A stretch of DNA of 64,000 bases from an uncultured Acidobacteriaceae bacterium (GCA_937879855.1 CALFMO010000007.1:1-64000); one strand, 5' to 3'; positions 50,963 through 60,458 are shown, counted from the stretch's first letter. Numbers and translations: made by a program. The notes: generated by a model from the sequence alone, not told the origin.

Positions 50963-51355
50963 TCAAGATGCAGTCTCGCTCGGATAGTTGAAGAAGAGCT
51001 CATTACCGTCTGGATCATCGACCACTAGGAGCCGGTAGCCCCAAGAACCGTCCTTCACCGGAACGCCCTTGGCCTTGAGTTCCGCGCGCAGAGCGTCTAC
51101 CGCGGCGATTGCGGCCTCGCGTGTAGCGGGCTCGACGTTCAGAGAAATGAACATCAGCCCCTTGCCGATCTTCTCCGGCCACGTTTTAGCAAGGATAAGC
51201 GCGCAGCCCTGTCGATCCACCTGTGCGACATACGCTCTGCCATCCTCGTCGTCGTAGTGCCAGGGACAAGTGAAGCCGAGCAAGTCAACGTAAAAGCGAA
51301 GCGAGGCCTCAACGTCCGTCACGTGTAGAACGGGGCGCGCGAACCAGTTTGTCAT
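50963..51355 (-). CDS. Glyoxalase/bleomycin-resistance (VOC) family protein
   Basis: A 130-residue cytoplasmic protein of the vicinal-oxygen-chelate fold. Start: ARPVLHVTDVEASLRFYVDL, the canonical first beta-alpha unit with a His ligand. Central part: DEDGRAYVAQVDRQGCALIL. End: YRLLVVDDPDGNELFFNYP, with the usual Glu ligand in the last strand. The pattern is close to 'glyoxalase superfamily' proteins often labelled bleomycin resistance, in which a dimer binds or converts a small substrate. The true substrate is unknown. It is convergent with the TonB-dependent receptor. Confidence 0.88.
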   Translation of the reverse strand: MTNWFARPVLHVTDVEASLRFYVDLLGFTCPWHYDDEDGRAYVAQVDRQGCALILAKTWPEKIGKGLMFISLNVEPATREAAIAAVDALRAELKAKGVPVKDGSWGYRLLVVDDPDGNELFFNYPSETAS

Positions 51356-51461
51356 ACGCTATGTAGCCTCGAATGGACAGCTTCATCCTGCGCCTTGAAT
51401 TCTACGTCCTAGTCATGAATTCCGGGGCGATGCGAACGTCGCTGCAAACGCTTGGCGGGGG

Positions 51462-51494
51462 TTCTGAGTGTTATGGGGATTTTTCGTCAACTAC
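51462..51494 (-). repeat. Dispersed ~32-bp motif, copy E
   Basis: On the minus strand the core reads GTTGACGAAAAATCCCCATA followed by ACACTCAGAA, the closest match to copy D at 4390. It lies between the glyoxalase-family gene and the SnoaL-like gene. Confidence 0.65.
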
Positions 51495-51573
51495 AGATTC
51501 AGGGTGAGCATTTAGCGACTACGAAAGAAAAAGGCCGACCTCGCGGCCAGCCTCTGGGTTGTGGCTCTCGCTC

Positions 51574-52029
51574 CTATTGGCCCTTTACCAGCGAGCAGTG
51601 GGTCGAAGCCGTTTTCCATGTGCCGGAATCATTGACCCAGGTGTCGCTGCAGATAACGGTTCGCGCCCGGTGCTTGCCCTGGAGTTCGGCATCATAGGTG
51701 AACGTGTAATGCGATACGGCGGCGTTCGGGCCGAAGGTCGCCACCTTCACGTCGCTAATGGTGCCACTTTTCCACTTGTTTGTCTTGTTCTGCAAATCCT
51801 TCGTGAAGGCCTCTTTGGTTTCCCAATCGCCCCAGCTGTTTCCCGCGACGAATCCGTCAGCCAGATGCTGCTGAGCCCATGAGGCGTCGTTTTTCATCTG
51901 TGCATCTCTAGACTCCTGCTGCAGTTGCTTGATCTGGTCGGCGACGTCGCCGCCCGCCTGGGCGTTAAGGTTGAGGCAGAGAGCCAGGCACCAGAACAGA
52001 CTGATGGCAATAACGATTCTTGTTGTCAA
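51574..52029 (-). CDS. Exported SnoaL/DUF4440-like protein
   Basis: A 151-residue protein. TTG 52029 is favoured because GGAGG lies about ten bases before it and a signal peptide begins at once (TRIVIAISLFWCLALCLNLN); an in-frame ATG at 52074 is an alternative. The mature part has a helix (DQIKQLQQESRDAQMKNDAS) and then the cone-shaped NTF2-like sheet: QHLADGFVAGNSWGDWETKE, VATFGPNAAVSHYTFTYDAE and VCSD-type strands. DUF4440/SnoaL-2 domains may be enzymes or binding proteins; the exported ones are uncharacterised. It is flanked by motif copies E and F. Confidence 0.78.
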   Translation of the reverse strand: MTTRIVIAISLFWCLALCLNLNAQAGGDVADQIKQLQQESRDAQMKNDASWAQQHLADGFVAGNSWGDWETKEAFTKDLQNKTNKWKSGTISDVKVATFGPNAAVSHYTFTYDAELQGKHRARTVICSDTWVNDSGTWKTASTHCSLVKGQ

Positions 52030-52166
52030 TGTGTTTTGTCCTCCGTAGAGCTGCAACGATTTGACCTCTTTCAAACCTTAGCCTTCAGCCGTCGTAAAAA
52101 CTGAGCGATAGTGACCACAACTCAACGATGCGGGTCTGAAGGTAGTGAAGCAATTTCATTGACGGG

Positions 52167-52198
52167 TTCTGAGCATAATGGGGATATTTCAACAGTTA
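52167..52198 (-). repeat. Dispersed ~32-bp motif, copy F
   Basis: On the minus strand: TAACTGTTGAAATATCCCCA followed by TTATGCTCAGAA. It lies in a 510-bp intergenic stretch that otherwise shows no gene. Confidence 0.65.
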
Positions 52199-52539
52199 GC
52201 CGAGCAGCGGCCCACCTAGGTATGACCGGCGAGTTGCAACTGGACCGGCGTGGGCGGACGTCGTTTCAGAAGTGGGCTTCTTTGATAGAAGGCTCCAGAC
52301 GTAGCACTTTTCATGGACTGCCCGCCCATGTTCATCTGTCTTGCTTACCTTTAAATTTACGGAATTTCGGCAGACCGCACAGCGTGGAACCCAACCAAAG
52401 TCGGACATAAATGCCTCCTGGGAGAGGAACAGTCACGACATTAGCCTTTCTTGGGCTTGAAAGCTGAGCTATTAAGCTCATCCCTCGACTAAATGGCAGG
52501 AGTGGTAATCTGCACGGTCCCGTGGGAGAATGTTCGGCC

Positions 52540-52713
52540 ATGGCTAGAGAGCTTGTCTGGCTAGAAGACAGAAACTTTGCCGCTTGGGGATGTTCGGAGT
52601 GCAACTGGCTCCTAACGAATCCGGGAACGGAATTGTCCGAGAAACCGCCGACGCACGTGAAGAAGGATTTCAACGAGCATAACTGCGCCATGTTCCTAGC
52701 CAAGGAAGTGTAA
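52540..52713 (+). CDS. Small CxxC protein (57 aa), probable zinc-binding
   Basis: A short protein, MARELVWLEDRNFAAWGCSE then CNWLLTNPG, ending in FNEHNCAMFLAKEV. The pattern CSEC ... H-x-C looks like a compact zinc site with the second half formed by the His-Asn-Cys near the end. ATG 52540 has GGGAGA at about ten bases; an in-frame GTG at 52522 is an alternative. Similar small proteins with 'W-x-C-S-x-C-x-W' starts occur in Acidobacteriota. Function unknown. Confidence 0.55.
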   Translation: MARELVWLEDRNFAAWGCSECNWLLTNPGTELSEKPPTHVKKDFNEHNCAMFLAKEV

Positions 52714-52902
52714 AGCCGTAGCCAAGCTGCCCTTGCCCTCCGCATTGCGTTCTTTAGCTGGTCCAGATGCGTATTTTTTGAAAACTGTTCAGAATTGAAC
52801 TGTCATTGGGATTGTTAACAATTATGTTATCCGGTAGCTGAGTGAACGCGGTCGTCTGTTTGTAGCGGAGAGACAGCTTCACTTTACTGTTGTGTCGAGC
52901 GG

Positions 52903-52934
52903 AGGTCGAACCGGCAAAGGGTTCGGCCTTTTTT
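52903..52934 (+). terminator. Intrinsic terminator
   Basis: AGGTCGAACC and GGTTCGGCCT form a 10-bp stem (one G-T pair), followed by six T. It lies 190 bp after the small CxxC-protein gene and may mark the end of its transcript or of a gene that I cannot see. Confidence 0.75.
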
Positions 52935-53001
52935 CTTACGGCCTGGCTAGCCCGGCATCCGACTTTCGGGCCTCGGGTCTGGACACCGGAGGCGGCGGTC
53001 T

Positions 53002-53035
53002 AAATGAGTGCTATCGGGATGTTTCGCCAGTTGGT
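53002..53035 (-). repeat. Dispersed ~32-bp motif, copy G
   Basis: On the minus strand: CCAACTGGCGAAACATCCCG followed by ATAGCACTCATTT, closest to copy A at 660. Confidence 0.6.
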
Positions 53036-53470
53036 TCTAGTTCAACGTCTCTGATCCTCGTCCTCTATTTCCCCTCGAAATAAATGCCATATCTTTTTCG
53101 GCAATCCGATTGGCATCAGCCAAAGGGCAATAAGGACTATCGGGACGAGGATGTCTATAATTCGCATGAACTTAGGTCAGCAGCGCAACTTAGCGCATGG
53201 CGAGCACTTTACTCTCAAACGGCAAGGCTTGCCACGATGATTTCCGCTAACAGGCGATTTGACTCATTGACCCGGTTCCGAGCGCCATCGCGCTGTTACG
53301 CCGCCCTATCGGCAGCCGAAACCACCGTTTTGTCCTAGGACACCACCCAAACACATCACGAGTGTGGCGTGTGCGCGGCTGCCGTGGTACGCTGTCTCGC
53401 CGTTTCATTGGCGAGTGGGGTCTTCCTTCCTGTTCTTGCGGCCTAATCATAGGCAAAGGGAGTGACGAAA

Positions 53471-53917
53471 ATGAAAAGGCGTGGGTTGTGGTTGTTGTCT
53501 GTGATGTTGCCGCTGTTACTCACGGTACCAGCGCTTATTGCGCAGAATCCCAATTACAATAACGGCCCCGTTTGGCGCGTCATTTACATTGACGTAAAAC
53601 CAGGCATGGGCGACGCTTTCTGGACCGACATTCGGCAGAATTTCAAACCAATCTATGACGAGTTCAAAAAGCAGGGTTGGGTTACGGATTATAAGTTCTA
53701 CACAAACCCTGTCGCCCAGCACCCCAATGATTGGAGCGTTGCGATAGCAATTGAATACAAGAACTGGGGAACTCTGGACGAAATGGGGGAAAAGGCCGCT
53801 GGGATTGCGGAAAAACATTACGGCGGCCGTCCGGCTATGGCGGATGCCGCGAAGAAGCGCAACGAGATGGCGCCCACTCTCAGCACTTCACTCGCCCGCG
53901 AAGTAACCTTGAAATGA
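53471..53917 (+). CDS. Exported protein of unknown function
   Basis: A 148-residue protein. ATG 53471 has GGGAG at eight bases; a GTG nine bases upstream is an alternative. Signal peptide: LLSVMLPLLLTVPALIAQNP. The mature part (VWRVIYIDVKPGMGDAFWTD, YDEFKKQGWVTDYKFYTNP, DWSVAIAIEYKNWGTLDEMG) has the beta-alpha-beta layout of dimeric ferredoxin-like (ABM/NIPSNAP-type) domains. The similarity is judged by eye. A strong terminator follows 20 bp after the stop, so the gene is monocistronic. Confidence 0.65.
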   Translation: MKRRGLWLLSVMLPLLLTVPALIAQNPNYNNGPVWRVIYIDVKPGMGDAFWTDIRQNFKPIYDEFKKQGWVTDYKFYTNPVAQHPNDWSVAIAIEYKNWGTLDEMGEKAAGIAEKHYGGRPAMADAAKKRNEMAPTLSTSLAREVTLK

Positions 53918-53937
53918 CTGATAGGAAGATGAAAAGG

Positions 53938-53962
53938 AGCCGCCCTAAGGGGCGGCTTTTTT
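53938..53962 (+). terminator. Intrinsic terminator
   Basis: AGCCGCCC and GGGCGGCT form an 8-bp stem with a 4-base loop and a run of six T. Confidence 0.88.
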
Positions 53963-54060
53963 GTCAGCTCGTAACTGTCGTGACCAGGCCATAGCGCTCA
54001 AAACCGCATTTTCAAAGCCCCTGCGCGATATGCGTCTCATGTTCAGTCGCCACCGTTGGC

Positions 54061-54076
54061 TGTGATTGAAATCACA
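54061..54076. promoter_or_regulatory. Crp/Fnr-family operator-like palindrome
   Basis: TGTGATTGAAATCACA is a perfect TGTGA-N6-TCACA site about 150 bp upstream of the CoA-transferase start. It shares the form of the sites at 37144 and 62251. A triple REP-like repeat lies between it and the gene. Confidence 0.6.
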
Positions 54077-54112
54077 GACCGGTCATATACGCACAGATAC
54101 GGTTAGAGGCTA

Positions 54113-54206
54113 GACAGCCGAGGCGGCTGTCCCCACACGGTCCGGACAGCCGAGGGCCGGCTGTCTCCAACTTATGCCGGACAGCTGAGGGCGGCTGTCT
54201 CCACAT
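54113..54206. repeat. Three tandem REP-like palindromes
   Basis: Three units of GACAGCCGAGGCGGCTGTC type at about 54113-54137, 54142-54170 and 54177-54206, each ending CTCCA or CCCCA. The same unit occurs singly at 43.8, 56.75 and 60.5 kb. The second unit has an extra C and the third a T/C change, so they differ slightly. Confidence 0.8.
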
Positions 54207-54226
54207 CGATCGGGAGGGCTTTATCC

Positions 54227-55765
54227 ATGAGCAGTGCAATCTCAGCCAGCACGCGCGTTTTGAATCCTGGTTTGGAGCGGAAGATTATGAGCGCCGGCGA
54301 GGCCGCTGCTTTGATTCGCTCCGGCGACCAGATTGGCATGAGCGGTTTCACTGGCTCGGGATATCCAAAAGCGGTGCCGATTGAACTGGCGCGCCGCATT
54401 GCCGACGCAAATTTCCGCGGACAAAAATTTCAGGTCAGCGTGTTCACCGGGGCATCGACCGGGCCGGAGTTGGATGGGGCGTTGGCGATGGCCGGGGGCA
54501 TTCATCTGCGGCTGCCTTACCAGTCCGATCCGGAGACGCGCAAACGCATCAACGCCGGCGAGATGGATTACATGGACATTCATCTGAGCCATGTGGCGCA
54601 GTTTGTGGAGTACGGATTTCTAGGCAAGCTCGACGTCGCGCTGATCGAAGTTACGGCAGTGCTCGAAGATGGCCGCCTGGTGCCGAGCTCTTCGATCGGC
54701 AACAACAAAACCTGGATCGATCAGGCGGAGCGCGTGATTCTGGAGGTGAATTCGTGGCAGCCGGCGGCGCTCGAGGGGATGCACGATATTTATTACGGGT
54801 TGCAGGCGCCGCCGAATCGCGGGCCGATTCCGCTGGTCCGGACCGGGCAGCGCATCGGGACCCCGTACCTGGAGCTTCCGGCGGAGAAAGTTGTGGCGAT
54901 CGTGCTGACGGATTCTCCCGACCGCAATAGCGCGTTCAAGCCGCCGGATGAGGCGTCAAAGCGCATTGCGGGACACATTCTGGAGTTTCTGAGTTGGGAG
55001 GTGCAGAAGGGACGGATGCCGGCGAATCTGCTGCCGCTGCAATCCGGCGTGGGCAACATTGCCAACGCAGTTTTGTTTGGCCTGGAGGAAGGTCCATTTG
55101 AAAACCTTTCTTCCTATACCGAGGTAATTCAGGATGGGATGATCCGGCTGCTGAAGTCGGGGAAAGTCACGTCGGCATCGGCGACCGCATTCTCGTTGAG
55201 TCCAGAGATGCTCAACGAAGTGAATGCCGATATGGCAAGCTACCGGGAACGAATTGTGCTGCGGCCGCAGGAAATTTCGAACCATCCAGAAATTATTCGG
55301 CGGCTGGGCGTGATCGCCATGAACGGCATGATTGAGGCCGACATTTACGGCAACGTGAATTCGACGCATGTAATGGGATCGCGCATTCAGAACGGCATTG
55401 GCGGCTCGGGCGACTTTGCGCGCAACGGGTATCTGTCGATCTTTATGGCGCCTTCGACGGCGCAGAAGGGGATGATCTCGACGGTGGTTCCGATGGTGTC
55501 GCATGTGGACCACACCGAGCACGATGTGCAGGTCATCGTCACCGAACAAGGATTAGCCGATCTGCGCGGGCTGTCGCCGAAGGAGCGGGCGAAGCTGATT
55601 ATCGAGAAGTGTTCGAATCCGGAGTATAGGCCGATGCTGACGGATTATCTGGCGCGGGCGGAGCGGTTGTCGTACGGGAAGCATACGCCGCATTTGCTGA
55701 CAGAGTCGTTGGCCTGGCACAACCGTTATCTGCGGGCGGGGAGTATGCGGGTGCGGGAGGAGTAA
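54227..55765 (+). CDS. Acetyl-CoA hydrolase/succinyl-CoA:acetate CoA-transferase family protein
   Basis: A 512-residue cytoplasmic enzyme that moves CoA between short acyl-CoAs (for example succinyl-CoA and acetate) or hydrolyses acetyl-CoA. Family features: the N-terminal block SGDQIGMSGFTGSGYPKAVP, QSGVGNIANAVLFGLEEGP in the centre, GSRIQNGIGGSGDFARNGYL and the C-terminal VIVTEQGLADLRGLSPKERA. Length fits the Cat1/AarC-like group (about 500-530). GGGAGGG lies nine bases before ATG. It may work in acetate use or in fermentation balance; the Crp-type palindrome upstream fits regulation by carbon status. Exact donor and acceptor are inference. Confidence 0.92.
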   Translation: MSSAISASTRVLNPGLERKIMSAGEAAALIRSGDQIGMSGFTGSGYPKAVPIELARRIADANFRGQKFQVSVFTGASTGPELDGALAMAGGIHLRLPYQSDPETRKRINAGEMDYMDIHLSHVAQFVEYGFLGKLDVALIEVTAVLEDGRLVPSSSIGNNKTWIDQAERVILEVNSWQPAALEGMHDIYYGLQAPPNRGPIPLVRTGQRIGTPYLELPAEKVVAIVLTDSPDRNSAFKPPDEASKRIAGHILEFLSWEVQKGRMPANLLPLQSGVGNIANAVLFGLEEGPFENLSSYTEVIQDGMIRLLKSGKVTSASATAFSLSPEMLNEVNADMASYRERIVLRPQEISNHPEIIRRLGVIAMNGMIEADIYGNVNSTHVMGSRIQNGIGGSGDFARNGYLSIFMAPSTAQKGMISTVVPMVSHVDHTEHDVQVIVTEQGLADLRGLSPKERAKLIIEKCSNPEYRPMLTDYLARAERLSYGKHTPHLLTESLAWHNRYLRAGSMRVREE

Positions 55766-56024
55766 CTGGTCGGCGTTGGAGTTTGTCTCGCAGTTTTCTT
55801 TCGCCCCTTCGGGGCTTGTTCATTTTCCGCCTTTCACCTACGGCTTACGGCGCTTCGCGGCTGGGACGGCGGACGGTGCCTTATGCCACTCTGACGCCGC
55901 TGTTTAACTTTTTCCCCGGGTGCGCCATCTTGAAGACTGAACGCTCGCGTTGCTCGCTGGACGGACGAATGCGTCCGTCCCTACGTGGCGCGCTTTACTT
56001 GTGCGAATGCTTTCATCCCTGAAT

Positions 56025-56576
56025 TTAACGCGGCCAGAGCCAGGCGAAGGTGGCCGCCGTTAACGCCGCGTAGATCAGGCCATCGATTACTTCTTTGGTG
56101 GTCACGCTCCAGGTCTGGCCCTTCCAGATGCTGTTGACGATGTTTCCCAAGCCGTAGGCGAGGAACGCTGGTACTCCGACGACGCGAAAAATGTGGCGTT
56201 GGGTTGCGAACGGATAGACCGAGTGCACGGCCAGATCAGCGACGATAAGGCTGATCACGAGACAATAAACAAACCAGAGGCCGAGAAATTTCGGCATGGC
56301 GGGCGGGCCGTTATGGAAGATGGTCATGAAGCCGACGGGTCCCTGCTTGTATTTTTCGATCATTTCCGGCGACTTCATTTCTTTGTGGGTGCAGAAGGGG
56401 AAGACATAGAGGCCGCGCTTGAGGCCCGCGCCGCGAAGGACGGGGAGGAGTTTATCTTCATCGGGGAGCTTTTGGTAATCGCTTTTGTGATAGGGCAGCA
56501 CCATGTGGAGGATGGAACTGGCGATGAAGACGATGACGGTAGAGAGCACGATAGGAAGCCAGAGAGCGGCGAGCAT
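56025..56576 (-). CDS. Multi-pass membrane protein of unknown function
   Basis: A 183-residue protein. Hydrophobic segments at about 5-28 (LWLPIVLSTVIVFIASSILH), 100-120 (LGLWFVYCLVISLIVADLAV), 130-150 (VVGVPAFLAYGLGNIVNSIW) and 163-181 (GLIYAALTAATFAWLW). The first loop has the charged sequence PYHKSDYQKLPDEDK, typical of a conserved family often called simply 'hypothetical membrane protein'. A ribosome site (GGAGG) lies upstream. No function known. Confidence 0.72.
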   Translation of the reverse strand: MLAALWLPIVLSTVIVFIASSILHMVLPYHKSDYQKLPDEDKLLPVLRGAGLKRGLYVFPFCTHKEMKSPEMIEKYKQGPVGFMTIFHNGPPAMPKFLGLWFVYCLVISLIVADLAVHSVYPFATQRHIFRVVGVPAFLAYGLGNIVNSIWKGQTWSVTTKEVIDGLIYAALTAATFAWLWPR

Positions 56577-56731
56577 AGGGGAGCCTCCTGGGACGAGGTA
56601 TTGGGGACGTCTTGGCGAGGCTACCCTTGGAGTGGGCAGCGGTCAAGGGATTTCCAAAGTCGAGCCACGGGATAGCGCAGAACATCGGGAATCGGCTTTC
56701 TTTATCATGTAGGGCGTGGTTGATATTGGTA

Positions 56732-56775
56732 GTCGAACTGCGCTTGACTGACAGCCGAGGCGGCTGTCGCTACGT
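56732..56775. repeat. REP-like dispersed palindrome
   Basis: GTCGAACTGCGCTTGACTGA then CAGCCGAGGCGGCTGTCGCT, the same unit as at 43.8 and 60.5 kb with several changes. It sits just upstream of the PilT-like gene. Confidence 0.7.
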
Positions 56776-56799
56776 GAGTATTTTTGTGCGAGGAATCGG

Positions 56800-57873
56800 A
56801 TGCATGATTTGGCTCGGGTGAATGCGTGGTTAGGTGAACTGATCTCACGGAACGGCAGTGATTTGCTGCTGGTGCCGCAGGCTCCGGCGGCGATACGCGT
56901 GGAGGGTGCGCTGGTGACGATTGGATCCAGCCCCCTCACCGGGGATGAGATCGAAGCCGCGGTATTGCCGATGCTGGCGCCACATGCGCGTGAAGAGTAC
57001 CAGAGCAATCACATTGCGGATTCGTCATATCGCATCGAGGGCGCGGGGCGGTTTCGAATTAATTTGCATCGCGAGCGGGGACGGGCGGCGGCCACGGTTC
57101 GGGCGCTGCCTTCGAAAGTGCCGGGACTAGAGGAGCTTCGTTTGCCAGCGGGAGTGGGGGCGCTGGCCAAGCTGCAGCGTGGGCTGGTAATCATTGGCGG
57201 AGCGACGGGGTCGGGCAAGACCACGACTTTGGCGGCGCTGGTGAATGAGATCAATCAGCACGAGGCGCGGCACATTGTGACGATCGAGGATCCGATCGAG
57301 TATGAGCATCGACACAATCTTAGTGTCGTGGAACAGGTGGAAATCGGAATCGATGCGCCGGACTTCCCTACCGCGCTGCGAGCGGCGATGCGGCAGGCGC
57401 CGGACGTGATTGTGGTGGGCGAGATGCGGGATCCGGAGACCGCGAGAATCGCGCTTGCGGCGGCCGAGACCGGGCACCTGGTGTTCACGACTCTTCATAC
57501 GACGGATGCGGCTTCGACGGTTTCGCGGATTGCGGACTCGTTTCCTCAGGAGCGACAGCACTCGGTGCGGGCGGAGATGGCGATGGCGTTGGCGGCGATT
57601 CTGACACAGACTCTCATTCCGCGGCGGAATGGAGGGCGCGTGCCGGCGGCGGAGTTGTTGATTGTTGGATACGGCGGACGGCAGCACATTCGCAAGAACG
57701 CGCTGCAGCATTTGCAGCAGGAGATCACGATCACGCGGAAGCAGGGGTCGTTCACGCTGGAAGAGTCGCTGGCTCAGTTGGTGTTTCAAAAAGATTTGGG
57801 ACGAGAAGATGCGATGGTGCGGGCGCTGCATCCGCAGGATTTGGATGTGATGCTGAAGGCCCGGGGAGTGTAG
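56800..57873 (+). CDS. PilT-like type IV pilus retraction ATPase
   Basis: A 357-residue hexameric secretion ATPase of the PilT/PilU kind. Walker A: GGATGSGKTTTLAALVNEIN with Lys140. Asp box: TIEDPIEYEH (161-170). Walker B: DVIVVGEMRDPETARIALAA (202-221). His box: TGHLVFTTLHTTDAAST (224-240), with His226 and His233. The N-terminal ~90 residues form the PAS-like domain (GSDLLLVPQAPAAIRVEGAL). Such ATPases drive twitching motility or pilus-linked DNA uptake. No other pilus gene is nearby, so this is an orphan copy; comM two genes on also relates to DNA uptake. PilT versus PilU cannot be told. Confidence 0.92.
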   Translation: MHDLARVNAWLGELISRNGSDLLLVPQAPAAIRVEGALVTIGSSPLTGDEIEAAVLPMLAPHAREEYQSNHIADSSYRIEGAGRFRINLHRERGRAAATVRALPSKVPGLEELRLPAGVGALAKLQRGLVIIGGATGSGKTTTLAALVNEINQHEARHIVTIEDPIEYEHRHNLSVVEQVEIGIDAPDFPTALRAAMRQAPDVIVVGEMRDPETARIALAAAETGHLVFTTLHTTDAASTVSRIADSFPQERQHSVRAEMAMALAAILTQTLIPRRNGGRVPAAELLIVGYGGRQHIRKNALQHLQQEITITRKQGSFTLEESLAQLVFQKDLGREDAMVRALHPQDLDVMLKARGV

Positions 57874-58493
57874 CGGTTTTTCTTTCGCCCCTTTCGGTGC
57901 TTATTACATTTTTGACTCCACTTCCCACGGCTTTCGCCCCTTCGACAAGCTCAGCGCAAGCTGTGGGCTGCATTCTTTCGCCGCTTCGCGGCTGAATACG
58001 GCCGTTTGAAAAGCCTTCCTCACCTTGATTACGACTCAACACAAGGTCCCTCCACTCCGCCGTCGCTGGCGCTCCGGCTGCGGTCGGGATGACAAGGTTT
58101 GTGCGAGTTCTTAGGGAGACTTGACCGTTCGCTGCCGCACTCTGTTCCACCGGGCCATCGAGCGGTGGCGGCCGGCGCTGACAGCGGGAAGCTGGCAGCG
58201 ATTCTCCGGCCAACCTTAAACTTGGAAATAAGGTCGAGAGTTGCCGCCAAACTGTGGTAGGCTCACTTCGCCCGATACGCGCGGGTTCTGCGCGGGATTG
58301 GGGCGCCTTTTTCAGACCGAGGCGGAGACATTCTTCCCCCGCAGCCGCCGCTCTGGATTTGTCGCTCGAGATGACAATTTTTTTACATCCGGCTGACAAT
58401 TTCGTTTTGCTCCGGTTCAGAATGCTGCGGGAACGACTCCGCGTCTTTTACGTCTACCACACGTCACCAGCCACAATCTCCCGAGGAGGAGTC
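57874..58493. other. Intergenic stretch with repeat-like debris
   Basis: 620 bases between the PilT-like gene and the next start. It contains dispersed-repeat-like strings (CCCCTTCGACAAGCTCAGCG near 57939) and GC-rich hairpin debris. Frames open on both strands here are long but show repeat-derived composition and no motif. The downstream gene frame is open to 58254, but that part is not signal-like. Confidence 0.4.
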
Positions 58494-60434
58494 ATGTACT
58501 CTCACTTTAAGTTTATTTTTGCATTAGCCGCCGCGATCCTGTTGACGCTGACGGTGTCTACGCAGGCTCAGTCAGTGCGGCAAATTCCGCTCGCAACCGT
58601 TAGTTCCCTTCCGGCAAGCTCTGCTGCAGCCACAGATAACGGGCAGGGGCCGGAACTCGATTCGGCGCTGATTGGCAATGACGCCGATGGTGGTGATAGT
58701 GATGCCGGTGGGCCCGGCATCGCGATCAACCGAACGATTGCCAACGGGCCGGGAAGCCCGATGTCGCATGGAGGAAATGGCAAAGCGAAATCCAACCCGG
58801 AATTGATTGCGTCGATTAATGGGCTCGATCACTTCGACCAGCGCTTTGGTGCTGCCAATGGCAACCAATTCTCGATTGAGCCACCCGACCAGGGCTTGTG
58901 CGTTGGAAATGGCTTTGTGCTCGAGACCTTGAATGACGTTCTGCGCATCTATGACACTGCCGGCAATCCGCTGACAGGGCCGATCGACCTCAACAGTTTT
59001 TATGGATACGCCGTGGCAATTGACAGGACGAAGAATCCTCAGCAATTCGGCCCCTCGATCACCGATCCAAGCTGCTTGTTCGACGCTCAGACCCAGCGCT
59101 GGTTTCATGTAGTGCTCACCCTCGATCGTGCGAACGTATTTACCCAAGGTCTGTCGGGCGCGAATCACCTGGATATCGCGGTGAGTGCGACCTCGAGCCC
59201 GCTGGGCGCCTGGAACATTTACCGACTGCCAGTGCAAGATGATGGGACGCAGGGCACTCCGGACCACCACTGCACGCTGGGCAACAAACCCGACCACGGG
59301 CCTTGCCTTGGCGACTATCCGCACCTCGGCGCCGATGCCAACGGCTTTTATCTGAGCACCAACGAGTTCAATCTGGTTTCACCAGGATTCCACGGTGCGC
59401 AGATTTATGCACTGTCAAAAGCCCAGCTGGCCGCGGGCGCAGCTTCGGTGGGGGTAACGCAATTCGACACTGCGGACCCGAGCCTGGGCGTTCAGTTGGA
59501 CGGAGCCCCCGGCTTTACAGTTTGGCCAGCAGTATCCAGCGGAAACCAGTTTGAGGGCAGCCAGGGCGGGACGGAGTTTTTCCTGAGTTCCGAGGCCATA
59601 TTTCAGGACACGGGTGTGGATAGCCGGTTGCGGCTGTGGAGCCTGAGCAATACCAAGTCGCTCGACGGCACTCCGGGACTTAGCTTGAGCACGAGAGTAG
59701 TAAATACGATCCCGTATGCGGTGCCGCCGCGTTCGACGCAGAAAGTGGGCGACGTCCCGCTAGCGCAATGCTTGTCCGATTCCGCGTTACAAGTTTCACC
59801 GACGCTCTTTGGATGTTGGCGGCTGGTAGTAGGAGGAGCGGGGCCATTCCCCAATACTGAGAAAAAGCTTGACAGCAACGATTCGCGGATGCAGCAAGTC
59901 GTACTCGCGAATGGCAAGCTTTGGGCTGCACTGGATACGGGTCTGTCGATCACTGGCGATCCAACGCCCAGAGCTGGGGTCGCCTTCTTCGTGATCAATC
60001 CGCATTCGGGGAATGTCGCTCAACAGGGCTATGCGGGCTTGCCGGGGAACAACCTGACGTATCCGGCGATCGCCGTAACCCAGAGCGGGAGAGGAGTGAT
60101 GGGCTTCACTCTCGTTGGCGATGACTTCTATCCCAGCGCTGGCTATGCCGGCATCGACGCCAAGATCGGGGTCGGCGATATTCACGTTGCTGCGGTGGGC
60201 CAAGGACCGGATGATGGCTTCACTGGCTACAAGCCAACCAGCCAGTTCGGCACTCGGCCACGTTGGGGCGACTATGGCGCCGCCGCCAGCGATGGCAATT
60301 CCATCTGGATCGCCTCGGAATACATTAACCAGACCTGCACGTTCAGCACGTTCCTGGCGACCAACTTCAGGTGCGGGAACACTCGCACGCAGCTGGCGAA
60401 CTGGGGTACCAGGATTTCGCAGATCGTTCCGTAG
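58494..60434 (+). CDS. Large exported protein of unknown function
   Basis: A 646-residue protein. ATG 58494 follows GAGGAGG and opens a clear signal peptide (FKFIFALAAAILLTLTVSTQ). The mature part has many Gly/Asn/Asp turns and beta strands: SIEPPDQGLCVGNGFVLETL, ITDPSCLFDAQTQRWFHVVL, RWGDYGAAASDGNSIWIASE, with five or six blade-like repeats that suggest a beta-propeller. Several Cys may pair. No catalytic motif is recognised. It is followed by a good terminator, so it is monocistronic. Surface or extracellular binding is inference only. Confidence 0.75.
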   Translation: MYSHFKFIFALAAAILLTLTVSTQAQSVRQIPLATVSSLPASSAAATDNGQGPELDSALIGNDADGGDSDAGGPGIAINRTIANGPGSPMSHGGNGKAKSNPELIASINGLDHFDQRFGAANGNQFSIEPPDQGLCVGNGFVLETLNDVLRIYDTAGNPLTGPIDLNSFYGYAVAIDRTKNPQQFGPSITDPSCLFDAQTQRWFHVVLTLDRANVFTQGLSGANHLDIAVSATSSPLGAWNIYRLPVQDDGTQGTPDHHCTLGNKPDHGPCLGDYPHLGADANGFYLSTNEFNLVSPGFHGAQIYALSKAQLAAGAASVGVTQFDTADPSLGVQLDGAPGFTVWPAVSSGNQFEGSQGGTEFFLSSEAIFQDTGVDSRLRLWSLSNTKSLDGTPGLSLSTRVVNTIPYAVPPRSTQKVGDVPLAQCLSDSALQVSPTLFGCWRLVVGGAGPFPNTEKKLDSNDSRMQQVVLANGKLWAALDTGLSITGDPTPRAGVAFFVINPHSGNVAQQGYAGLPGNNLTYPAIAVTQSGRGVMGFTLVGDDFYPSAGYAGIDAKIGVGDIHVAAVGQGPDDGFTGYKPTSQFGTRPRWGDYGAAASDGNSIWIASEYINQTCTFSTFLATNFRCGNTRTQLANWGTRISQIVP

Positions 60435-60458
60435 GAGCACGATTAGCTATTTCTTCAA

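Larger units (their letters stand above)
52714..53470. other. Intergenic stretch: terminator, motif copy G, no convincing gene
   Basis: It holds an intrinsic terminator (52903-52934) and the dispersed motif copy G (53002-53035). Open frames at 52892-53083 and 53084-53338 lack ribosome sites and known motifs, so they are not called. Confidence 0.4.

Noticed and set aside
57752..58399. Minus-strand frame of 215 codons after the PilT-like gene
   Set aside because: It starts within repeat-like intergenic DNA and runs antisense into the PilT-like gene; its composition is repeat-derived.
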